Shown here piece by piece: positions 38,152-45,615 of a stretch of DNA of 64,000 nt. The translations under genes were made by a program, and so were the position numbers. The stretch is from positions 496,001-560,000 of the forward strand of contig NZ_CAJYDW010000019.1 in NCBI RefSeq assembly GCF_913774235.1, read 5' to 3'. Each line of letters opens with the position of its first letter. Within the stretch, counting starts at the first letter, position 1. The notes under the pieces are model-generated. The model was given only the letters and a program-made list of their open reading frames with translations. It did no database searches and had not been told where the DNA came from. Source of the stretch: an uncultured Pseudomonas sp. GTDB taxonomy: Bacteria; Pseudomonadota; Gammaproteobacteria; Pseudomonadales; Pseudomonadaceae.

Positions 38152-40341
38152 GTGCAGAACGACGTAAATGTGGTTCATTTCAAGGCGCTTGGGGAGTCCT
38201 CTTCCCGATTGCCCGCAGTGCTTTTGCCGGTCAGAGATCGCGCCGCTCAGCGACTCAACGCGTCCTTGCAGCAGCTCTTCGACAATGCCGACGATGCTCT
38301 GTTCGAGATGGCTGATCGTGCCGGCAGCAATCAGGAACAAAGTCTCTACTTCGAGGCGATGCGTGACCTGCGCCTGAGACGCAAGAGCATAGAGCGCAGT
38401 TTTCTCCAGCAGTATTTCGAGCGCTTCGCCGCCCTCAACAACCTGGTCAGCGGCAAGCCGGAGATGCGCCTCGACAGTGTGTCCTACGAAGACCTGAGCC
38501 TGGTGCAGAACGATGCCCTCGAAGAGAGCGTCGCAGTGGACACCATGGTGGCCAAGGCGCTGAGCAACAACGCCATGGCCATCAGCCACCTGACCATCAG
38601 GTTCAATACCCAGCTGTCGAGCAAGCTCGACGACGCGACCCATCCCCTGGGCCCGCGGCGCCTGTGCGAAGCCTTCGTCGAGGCCTGTCGCGACCTGGAT
38701 ACCGACATCAAGGTCAAGCTGATCATCTACAAGCTGTTCGAACGCTTCGTGCTCAACGGCCTCGGCCAGCTGTACGCGGAATCCAATCGGCAACTGGTGG
38801 AGGCAGGTGTATTGCCCCAGCTCAAGGCCGTTCCCCAGCAGGTGCCGGGGCGCAGCGCCAAGGGCTACAGTGGTCGTACCCCGGCTCACGTCAACAGCGA
38901 AGAGGACGGCCAGGAACTCTTCGGTACCTTGCAGGGCCTGCTGGCCCAGCTGCGCGTACCCGCCTCGGCGCCCATCGCGGGCGCCTCCAGCGGCAGCGGC
39001 GAGGGCTTGGCGGCCGGAGTCGACCAAGCGATCACCAGCTACGACCTCATGCGGCTGCTGTCCCATCTGCAGCAGCAGGTTCCCAGCCAGTCCCTGGACG
39101 GCTATGACCTGCGGGCGCAACTGGACATGGCGCTGGGTCGCATCAGCGAACGCTCCGGTCGAAAGCGAGTGGTAGGGCAGGTCGACGAAGACGTCATCAA
39201 CCTGGTGGGGATGCTCTTCGAATTCATTCTCGACGATCTCACCCTGCCGGATTCGCTCAAGGCGCTGATCGCCCGGCTGCAAATCCCCATGCTCAAGGTG
39301 GCGGTGCTCGACAAGACCTTCTTCAGTCGCGGCAGCCATCCGGCCCGGCGTCTGCTGAACGAGATCGCCGCGGCCTCTCTCGGCTGGGGCGAGCAGAGCG
39401 ATCTGCAGCGCGACGGGCTGTACCAGAAGATCGAGCAGATCGTGCAGCGGCTGCTCACCGATTTCGTCGACGACCCGGAGATCTTCGCCGAGCTGCTGGC
39501 CGACTTCATGGCCTACGTCAGCGACGAGCAGCGCCGTAGCGAACTGCTCGAACAGCGCACCCGCGACGCCGAAGAGGGGCGGGCCCGGGCCGAGATCGCC
39601 CGGCTGCAAGTGGAGCACGTACTCAGCCAGCGGCTGCAGGAGCACCAACTGCCGGCAGCCGTGCAGCGAGTACTGCGCGAGGCCTGGAGCCAGGTACTGC
39701 TGTTGACCTGCCTGAAGCAGGGCTACGAGTCCAGTGAATGGCGCGCGGCGCTCCAGACCATGGACGATCTGATCTGGAGCATCCAGCCGCACCACGACGT
39801 GGCCTCGCGCCAGCGTCTGCTGGAGATGGTGCCCGGCTTGCTCAAGGCCCTGCGGGAAGGCCTGGCGAGTGCGGCCTTCGATCCCTTCTCCACCTCGGAA
39901 TTCTTCACCGAACTGGAATCCCTGCACGTGCAGACCTTCCAGCAGACCCGCACCGACCTCGCCGAGGGTGCTAGCGTCGAGGCGCCAGCCATACCGGCGG
40001 CCGGCAGCGTGGTCGATGCGCCCTTCGAACTGCCGGGGGCGGCCGAGCGCATCGCGGGTTTGACGGACGAATCCCTGGACTGGGTGGATAGCCTGTCGGT
40101 CGGAGCCTGGCTCGAGATCCAGGACGAGGACCAGAAGCTGCGCTGCAAGCTGGCCGCGGTCATTCGCCCAATGGGCCGGCTGGTGTTCGTGAATCGTACC
40201 GGCATGAAGGTGCTGGATCGCACGCGCGACGAGCTGGCCCTGGATTATCAGGAGGGCCGCGTACGGCTGCTCGACGATGCGCTACTGTTCGATCGGGCCA
40301 TGACCTCGGTGATCGGCAACCTGCGTGGTCAGTCGTCCTGA
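38152..40341 (+). CDS. DUF1631 family protein with PilZ-like C-terminal domain
   Basis: 729 residues from the GTG at 38152, chosen because GGGAGG at 38141-38146 is five bases upstream; the frame stays open back to a TTG at 38137. Largely helical. The N-terminal region LNASLQQLFDNADDALFEMAD and ESLYFEAMRDLRLRRKSIE-like stretches define DUF1631. About 100 C-terminal residues (SVGAWLEIQDEDQKLRCKLAAV, then GRLVFVNRTGMKVLDRTRDELA) form a PilZ-like beta domain, so an interaction with cyclic di-GMP or with another PilZ is possible but unproven. In Pseudomonas this gene is regularly beside nadC and ampD. A strong terminator follows. Confidence 0.85.
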   Translation: MQNDVNVVHFKALGESSSRLPAVLLPVRDRAAQRLNASLQQLFDNADDALFEMADRAGSNQEQSLYFEAMRDLRLRRKSIERSFLQQYFERFAALNNLVSGKPEMRLDSVSYEDLSLVQNDALEESVAVDTMVAKALSNNAMAISHLTIRFNTQLSSKLDDATHPLGPRRLCEAFVEACRDLDTDIKVKLIIYKLFERFVLNGLGQLYAESNRQLVEAGVLPQLKAVPQQVPGRSAKGYSGRTPAHVNSEEDGQELFGTLQGLLAQLRVPASAPIAGASSGSGEGLAAGVDQAITSYDLMRLLSHLQQQVPSQSLDGYDLRAQLDMALGRISERSGRKRVVGQVDEDVINLVGMLFEFILDDLTLPDSLKALIARLQIPMLKVAVLDKTFFSRGSHPARRLLNEIAAASLGWGEQSDLQRDGLYQKIEQIVQRLLTDFVDDPEIFAELLADFMAYVSDEQRRSELLEQRTRDAEEGRARAEIARLQVEHVLSQRLQEHQLPAAVQRVLREAWSQVLLLTCLKQGYESSEWRAALQTMDDLIWSIQPHHDVASRQRLLEMVPGLLKALREGLASAAFDPFSTSEFFTELESLHVQTFQQTRTDLAEGASVEAPAIPAAGSVVDAPFELPGAAERIAGLTDESLDWVDSLSVGAWLEIQDEDQKLRCKLAAVIRPMGRLVFVNRTGMKVLDRTRDELALDYQEGRVRLLDDALLFDRAMTSVIGNLRGQSS

Positions 40342-40357
40342 GTGTTCTGCGGAAAGC

Positions 40358-40386
40358 AAAAAGCCGTCCCGAGGGACGGCTTTTTT
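40358..40386. terminator. Bidirectional terminator between DUF1631 gene and ndh
   Basis: Stem GCCGTCCC with GGGACGGC around a two-base GA loop, five A before and six T after (40358-40386), between convergent genes. Confidence 0.92.
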
Positions 40387-40404
40387 GTGCCTGAGCAAGA
40401 AACT

Positions 40405-41697
40405 CTAGTGCAGCTTGAGGCGCGGCTCGGTCTTGCGTCTCAGGTGATCGCCAGCGAACAGCGCCAGGGCGCGCAACGGGCCGTACAGCGCGACCTGGTG
40501 CATGCGGTAGAGGGACACATAGAAGGTCCGGGCCAGCCAGCCTTCCAGGGTCAGGCTGCCCAGGGCACCGCCCATGAGGTTGCCCACCGCGCTGAAGCGC
40601 GACAGCGAGATCAACGAACCGTAGTCCTTGTAGACGTATTCGGGCAACGGCTTGCCTTCCAGAAGCGCTTTGAAGGTCTTGACCAGCAGGGAGGCCTGCT
40701 GGTGCGCGGACTGGGCCCGGGGCGGCACGGTACGGGTGTCGCCGGGCGTCAGGGGGCAGGCGGCGCAGTCGCCCAAGGCGAAGACGTTCGGGTCGCGGGT
40801 GGTTTGTAGCGTCGAGTTGACCACCAACTGGTTGATGCGGTTGGTCTCCAGGCCCGCCAGGTCCTTGAGGAAGGCCGGGGCACGGATACCGGCCGCCCAG
40901 ACCTTGAGGCTGGCCGGGACGAATTCGCCGGCGGTCTGTAGGCCGTCCGCGCGCACTTCCTTGACCGCCGAGCCGGTGAGGACCCGCACGCCGAGTTTTT
41001 CCAGGGTGCGATGCGCCTGGCCGGCGATGCGCTCGGGCAGGGCCGGGAGGATGCGGGGGCCGGCCTCGACCACGGTGATGCGCAGGTCTTCCGGGCGGAT
41101 GCGATCCAGGCCATAGGCCTGCAGCTCTTCGGCGGCGTTGCGCAGCTCGGCGGCCAGCTCCACGCCCGTGGCCCCGGCGCCAACGATGGCCACCTCGATG
41201 AATTCGCCCGGCTGTTCGCTGACATGGGCGCGCAGGTAATGGGTCAGCAGCTTGCGATGGAAGCGCTCGGCCTGGGCGCGGGTGTCGAGGAAGATGCAGT
41301 GATCCGCAGCGCCCGGCGTGCCGAAGTCGTTGGTGGTGCTGCCGATGGCCAGTACCAGGGAGTCATAGCCGATCTCCCGCTCGGGTACCAGGATCGCGCC
41401 GTCGTCCTCAATGGCCGCCAGTTGGACCTTGCGGCGCTCACGATCCAGACCGGTCATGCGGCCCAATTGGAAGTCGAAGTGATTCCACTTGGCCTGGGCC
41501 ACGTAGCTCAGTTCGTCGTCGGTGGAATTGAGCGAGCCGGCGGCGACCTCGTGCAGCAGGGGCTTCCAGATGTGGGTGGCATTGGCGTCGATCAGCACGA
41601 TCTGCGCCTGGCCGCGCTTGCCGAGGCTACGGCCCAGGCGGGTGGCCAGTTCCAGGCCGCCGGCGCCGCCGCCGACGATAACGATGCGATGGGTCAT
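40405..41697 (-). CDS. ndh: Type II NADH:quinone dehydrogenase
   Basis: 430 residues from the ATG at 41697 (MTHRIVIVGGGAGGLELATRL); a GTG three codons earlier is possible. Single-subunit, non-proton-pumping flavoenzyme of the respiratory chain on the inner membrane face. Two dinucleotide folds: FAD site VIVGGGAGGLELATRLG at the N-terminus and NADH site VAIVGAGATGVELAAELRN near 166-184. The FAD-closing motif NVFALGDCAACP and the quinone-site AQSAHQQASLLVKTF are clear. The C-terminal amphipathic helix (YGPLRALALFAGDHLRRK) supports membrane association. Confidence 0.94.
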   Translation of the reverse strand: MTHRIVIVGGGAGGLELATRLGRSLGKRGQAQIVLIDANATHIWKPLLHEVAAGSLNSTDDELSYVAQAKWNHFDFQLGRMTGLDRERRKVQLAAIEDDGAILVPEREIGYDSLVLAIGSTTNDFGTPGAADHCIFLDTRAQAERFHRKLLTHYLRAHVSEQPGEFIEVAIVGAGATGVELAAELRNAAEELQAYGLDRIRPEDLRITVVEAGPRILPALPERIAGQAHRTLEKLGVRVLTGSAVKEVRADGLQTAGEFVPASLKVWAAGIRAPAFLKDLAGLETNRINQLVVNSTLQTTRDPNVFALGDCAACPLTPGDTRTVPPRAQSAHQQASLLVKTFKALLEGKPLPEYVYKDYGSLISLSRFSAVGNLMGGALGSLTLEGWLARTFYVSLYRMHQVALYGPLRALALFAGDHLRRKTEPRLKLH

Positions 41698-41953
41698 GGA
41701 GAGCACTCATAGAGAAGGAAAGCGTAGGCCGGACCGGGCGCGTCGCCGCAAGCGGGCGCAGTCCCGGGTCGGTGGAAATCTGGGGTCGTCGCAGCGCGCG
41801 AGAATCGAGACATCTAGCGAGGAAGATGGGCGAAAAGTCGTGACTTTCAAGGGAAGCGGCCTGCATCTGCTCTGGCAAGGACGTCTGCAGCGACGAGAGG
41901 TAGCGCTAGTTTAACCGGGCTGGCCGAGCCATTCGACCCTAGGGAAACTGGGG

Positions 41954-42433
41954 TCAATCCAGCACCTGTACCTGGTCGCCGAGGCGGATGATGCCGCTCT
42001 CCAGCACGCGCGCGGTAAGACCGCCGTGGCCGCGCATGGCCTGGAAGGTGCCGGGCCCCAGGCGTTCTTCCAGGCGGGCGCAGGGTTGGCACCAGCCGGT
42101 GGTTTCCAGCACGGCCTGGCCGATGCGGAAGCGGCGATTCTTCAGGCTGAAGAGGTTGATCCCGGCGATCGCCAGGTTGCGCCTGAGATCGGCCGGTGCG
42201 ATTGGCCGGCCGGTCAGGGCCGCGACCACCGGCAGATGCTCCCACTGGATGAGGGTGACCTGGCGCTGGTTACGGGCGGTGGGACGAGCATGATCGCCGG
42301 TCAGGCCGGCATCCCGGCGAGCTTCCACGGCGTCGATCTCGACCATGGGTGCACGGCCGGCGGGTCTGACGCCTATCCAGCGGACCGCGCCGCGCTGGGG
42401 AACCTGGGCGAGCAATACGTTCAGTGGAATCAT
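41954..42433 (-). CDS. MOSC-domain protein
   Basis: 159 residues. MOSC beta-barrel with LTGDHARPTARNQRQVTLIQ and, further on, LETTGWCQPCARLEERLGPG, whose Cys is the sulfur-carrying candidate of this superfamily, and MRGHGGLTARVLESGIIRLGD near the C-terminus. MOSC proteins relate to molybdenum-cofactor sulfurase C-termini and to YiiM, which reduces N-hydroxylated compounds; the substrate here is unknown. It is divergent from the periplasmic-protein gene at 42516, with an 82-base gap. The 256 bases between it and ndh hold nothing I can support. Confidence 0.85.
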   Translation of the reverse strand: MIPLNVLLAQVPQRGAVRWIGVRPAGRAPMVEIDAVEARRDAGLTGDHARPTARNQRQVTLIQWEHLPVVAALTGRPIAPADLRRNLAIAGINLFSLKNRRFRIGQAVLETTGWCQPCARLEERLGPGTFQAMRGHGGLTARVLESGIIRLGDQVQVLD

Positions 42434-42515
42434 GCAGTTCTCGATGCCAAGGTGGTGCCTGCCGAATCGGTAGGGCAGGATAGCGACCTCGTTGGATCAC
42501 TCAAGAGAGGATGCC

Positions 42516-42992
42516 ATGCGCGCAAGAGCTCTGGCGTTGTTGTTGTCGTGTCTATTGCTGCCCTTGACCGCCCTGGCGCTGGAGCCGGGCGAGCGGGTTG
42601 CGCCCTTCACGCTGCTCGACCAGCGCGACCAGCCCTATACCTTCGACGACCGCCTGCAGGTGCTGCTCATCGCCCGCAGTATGACCGGTTCCGGCCTGGT
42701 GAAAGAGGCGATGCGCGATCAGCCGGCTGCCTTCATCGACGGCACCCGGGTGGCCTACATCGCCGACATCAGTAGCATGCCGGCCGCCATCACAAAGATG
42801 TTTGCCGTGCCGGCGATGCGCAAGTACGGTTACCGGGTGTTGCTGGACCGGGAATCGCGCATCGTGCCGCGCTTTCCTGGCGATGCCGACAAGGTGCTCT
42901 GGGTGATGCTCGATCATGGCCGCTTCGTCGGTCAGCGTGAATTCAGCGACGCCACCGCCCTGCGCGATGCGCTCAAGGCCAAGGCGCGCTGA
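42516..42992 (+). CDS. Exported small thioredoxin-like protein
   Basis: 158 residues from the ATG at 42516, preceded by AGAGGA. Signal peptide about residues 1-20 (MRARALALLLSCLLLPLTAL, cleavage near ALA-LE). The mature part has a thioredoxin-like outline (LEPGERVAPFTLLDQRDQPY, IARSMTGSGLVKEAM, VLLDRESRIVPRFPGDADKV) but no CxxC pair, so redox activity is unlikely. Related proteins are often labelled as FAD/FMN dehydrogenase-like without support. The TGA overlaps the ampD ATG (TGATG), so the two genes are coupled. Confidence 0.75.
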   Translation: MRARALALLLSCLLLPLTALALEPGERVAPFTLLDQRDQPYTFDDRLQVLLIARSMTGSGLVKEAMRDQPAAFIDGTRVAYIADISSMPAAITKMFAVPAMRKYGYRVLLDRESRIVPRFPGDADKVLWVMLDHGRFVGQREFSDATALRDALKAKAR

Positions 42993-43552
42993 TGGCAGGG
43001 GCGTTCACCGAGGGTTGGTACCGCGAGGCGCAACGCTGCCCGTCGCCCAACCATAACGAGCGGCCTGTGGGGACGGCGGTGTCCCTGCTGGTGATCCACA
43101 ATATCAGCCTGCCGCCCGGGCAATTCGGCACGGGCTGCGTCCAGGCCTTCTTCCAGAATGGCCTCGACCACAGCGCCCATCCGTTCTTCCAGGAGATCGT
43201 CGACCTGCGGGTGGCGGCCCACTTCCTCATCGAACGCGACGGTGCCGTGACCCAGTTCGTCTCCTGCGACCAGCGGGCCTGGCATGCCGGGGTCTCCCGT
43301 TTCGACGGTCGCGAGAACTGCAACGACTTCTCCGTTGGCATCGAACTCGAAGGCACCGACGACCTGGCCTACACCGACGCCCAGTATCTCGCCCTGGGCC
43401 GGCTGACGCGGGCGCTGCAGCGGGCCTATCCAGCGATCACTGCCGAGCGCATCCAGGGTCACAGCGACATAGCGCCGGGACGCAAGACCGATCCTGGTCC
43501 AGCCTTCGATTGGGCGCGGTTGCATCGCGAACTGGGCGCCGACGGACCTTAG
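42992..43552 (+). CDS. ampD: 1,6-anhydro-N-acetylmuramyl-L-alanine amidase AmpD
   Basis: 186 residues. Cytoplasmic zinc amidase that cleaves the anhydro-muropeptides recycled from cell-wall turnover, keeping the AmpR inducer level low so that chromosomal ampC stays repressed. Zinc and catalytic residues: His in LLVIHNISLPPGQFG (near 32), His in GHSDIAPGRKTDPGPAFDW (near 153), and Lys and Asp in the same loop. ERDGAVTQFVSCDQRAWHAG is also conserved. AmpE, which usually follows ampD in Pseudomonas, is not present; tatD follows convergently with a four-base overlap. Confidence 0.95.
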   Translation: MAGAFTEGWYREAQRCPSPNHNERPVGTAVSLLVIHNISLPPGQFGTGCVQAFFQNGLDHSAHPFFQEIVDLRVAAHFLIERDGAVTQFVSCDQRAWHAGVSRFDGRENCNDFSVGIELEGTDDLAYTDAQYLALGRLTRALQRAYPAITAERIQGHSDIAPGRKTDPGPAFDWARLHRELGADGP

Positions 43553-44346
43553 GCGAGGTGGCTGTCGTCCCAACCGAACACCGCGCAGGCATTGCGCGTG
43601 GTGGTGGCCGCGAGGGTTTCCGCCGAGACGTCCCATAGCGGCGCCAGGGCCGCGCAGATGGCCGGTAGATGGGTGGGGCTGTTGCGCACGTCCGGATACA
43701 TCGCCGGCGGCATGTCCGGGGCATCGGTCTCCAGGACGATGGCATCCAGGGGTAGTCGCGGCAGTACCCGCTGCAATCTCCTGGCCTGGGGCCAGGTGGG
43801 TGCACCGCCCAGGCCGAGCTTGAAACCCAGGCGCAGGTATTCGCGGGCTTCCTCGTAGCTGCCGGAAAAGGCATGGGCGATACCGGCCCGGGGTGGCCTC
43901 AAGCGCTTGAGGATCTTGACCACGTCGGCATGGGCGCGGCGTACGTGCAGCAGCACCGGCAAGTCCAATTCCATGGCCAGGCGCACCTGCTGCTCGAAGA
44001 ACCAGGCCTGGCGCGCCTTGTCCGGCGCCTCGATGAAATAGTCCAGGCCGATCTCGCCAATGGCGCAAAGCCGTTCATTCTCTCGATGGTCGAGGCAGAA
44101 AGCTCGCAGCGCCTCGATATCGGCTTCCTGGTGCCGCGACAGGTACAGCGGATGCAGGCCGGGCGCGGCGTACAGACCCGGATTTCCCGTGGTGACCCGC
44201 CAGAGTTGCGGCCACTGCTCGCGCTCCACGCCGATCAACACCTGGCGCACCACGCCCAGCTGCGCGCACTCGGCCAGCAGGGCCGGCCGCTCGGCGTCGA
44301 AACCCGGATAGTCCAGGTGGTTGTGGGTGTCGATCAGCGGGCTCAT
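43549..44346 (-). CDS. tatD: TatD-family metal-dependent hydrolase
   Basis: 265 residues. TIM-barrel deoxyribonuclease of the TatD family. Metal ligands: IDTHNHLDYPGF at the N-terminus, Glu in AIGEIGLDYF, His in VLLHVRRAHAD and in AHAFSGSYEEAREYL, and Asp in VLETDAPDMPP. These enzymes act as 3'-5' exonucleases or D-aminoacyl-tRNA-like hydrolases in some species; the paralogue (tatD, ycfH or yjjV type) is not decided here. It is co-directional with fruR and overlaps it by four bases, so the pair may be one transcript. Confidence 0.9.
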   Translation of the reverse strand: MSPLIDTHNHLDYPGFDAERPALLAECAQLGVVRQVLIGVEREQWPQLWRVTTGNPGLYAAPGLHPLYLSRHQEADIEALRAFCLDHRENERLCAIGEIGLDYFIEAPDKARQAWFFEQQVRLAMELDLPVLLHVRRAHADVVKILKRLRPPRAGIAHAFSGSYEEAREYLRLGFKLGLGGAPTWPQARRLQRVLPRLPLDAIVLETDAPDMPPAMYPDVRNSPTHLPAICAALAPLWDVSAETLAATTTRNACAVFGWDDSHLA

Positions 44347-45335
44347 GGCAGGCGGCGCTTGAGCACCCGCGGAATGGCCCGCACGCCGGGCAGGTATTCG
44401 TCGTTCTCCAGGGCGCCCAGCATCAGCTCCAGGGCGCGCTCGGTGATGACCTCGTGTTGCTGGGAGATGGCGTTGACCTTGAACGGCAGGTAGTCCAGCA
44501 ACTGGGTGTCACCGAAGGTGGCCAGGCGCAGACCGGTGCCGTCCGCCAGTGGATGATCCCTCAGTACATCGAGCACGCCCTGCAGCAGGACGTAGGAGGT
44601 GGTCAGCAGGGCTTCGGGCCAGTGGCCGAGTTCCTCGATCATCGCCTGGGCCTGGGCGCGGCCGCCGTCACGGCTGTAGTGAGGCGCATGGCGTTCCCAG
44701 TGCCGCGCCGGGTGATCGGCGATGGCCGCGGCGAAGCCGGCGGCGCGCTCACGGCTGATGACCAGGTCGGGGCGCGCGCCGATCAGGGCGATGCTGTGGG
44801 TGTCGGGGGTGAGCAGGGTGGCTGCCAGTTGTCGGCCGGCAGCGTGATCGTCGCTGACCACCGAGCAGAACTGCGCGGGATCGAGCTGACGGTCGATGGC
44901 GATGATCGGGATGTTGTGCTCCTGCAACTGCCGATAGGGCGCGTCGTCCTCGGCCAGGCTGCTGGCGGTGAACAGGCCGTCGCAGCGCCGGGCACGGAAC
45001 AGCGCGATGAGCTGGCGTTCGCTGTCCGGATCGTCGTCCGTGCAGGCGATCAGCAACTGGTAGCCGCGCGCCCGGGCGCGTCCCTCCAGTTGCTTGGCGA
45101 GGCGGGCATAGCTGGGGTTTTCCAGGTCAGGCAGCAGAAAACCGAGGGTGTGGGTCGCCCCGCGGCGCAGACCGGCGGCGCGCTGGTCGGGCTGGTAGCC
45201 ATGGGCTTCGACCACTGCCATGACGCGTGCCACGGTGGCCGCGCTGATGCGCCGTTGCGCTGCCTTGCCGTTGATGACATAGCTCGCGGTGGTGAGGGAT
45301 ACGCCAGCCAGTTGGGCGATGTCGCTGAGTTTCAC
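44343..45335 (-). CDS. fruR: Fructose catabolism repressor FruR/Cra (LacI family)
   Basis: 330 residues from a GTG at 45335 with AGGA seven bases ahead. The N-terminal LacI-type helix-turn-helix reads MKLSDIAQLAGVSLTTASYV, followed by the hinge and a periplasmic-binding-protein-like effector domain (GFLLPDLENPSYARLAKQLE; PIIAIDRQLDPAQF). In pseudomonads Cra binds fructose-1-phosphate and represses the divergent fruBKA operon; two Cra-type sites lie in the shared intergenic region. It is co-directional with tatD. Confidence 0.95.
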   Translation of the reverse strand: MKLSDIAQLAGVSLTTASYVINGKAAQRRISAATVARVMAVVEAHGYQPDQRAAGLRRGATHTLGFLLPDLENPSYARLAKQLEGRARARGYQLLIACTDDDPDSERQLIALFRARRCDGLFTASSLAEDDAPYRQLQEHNIPIIAIDRQLDPAQFCSVVSDDHAAGRQLAATLLTPDTHSIALIGARPDLVISRERAAGFAAAIADHPARHWERHAPHYSRDGGRAQAQAMIEELGHWPEALLTTSYVLLQGVLDVLRDHPLADGTGLRLATFGDTQLLDYLPFKVNAISQQHEVITERALELMLGALENDEYLPGVRAIPRVLKRRLP

Positions 45336-45615
45336 GCCTGTTCCTCATCGGACCTGCCCTTGCCGCGCTGTACGACGCGAGCGGGGCGGTCTTAATTGTG
45401 TGTTGTGCTTCAAGGATCGGTGATTATCGAGTAACGTTCCAGTCCCATTGGGTGAAACGTTTCAGCTTTCCGTTGTCCGAGGGCTGACACTTATCTGCCC
45501 AGGGCTCTGCGCCGCCGCTTCCGGCGCCTTTGCAGGGCCGAGCGAGCCGGCAAGCATCTATTACAAGAAAGGCACGGCGCCAGGATCGGGCGCGCGGCGC
45601 CGGAGGTATTCTTCC
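45336..45615. promoter_or_regulatory. fruR-fruB control region with Cra operators
   Basis: 280 bases between divergent genes. TGAAACGTTTCA at 45453-45464 is a perfect 12-bp palindrome matching the Cra operator consensus. A weaker second box AGTAACGTTCCA at 45430-45441 matches nine of twelve positions, its centre 23 bases from the first. The sites fall between fruR and fruB, so one repressor could control both genes. I cannot place the promoters with certainty. The fruB ribosome site GGAGG is at 45602-45606. Confidence 0.7.

Noticed and set aside
37993-39927. Minus-strand frame of 644 codons opposite the DUF1631 gene
   Set aside because: Composition and position are those of an antisense shadow; the plus-strand frame has the ribosome site and family features.
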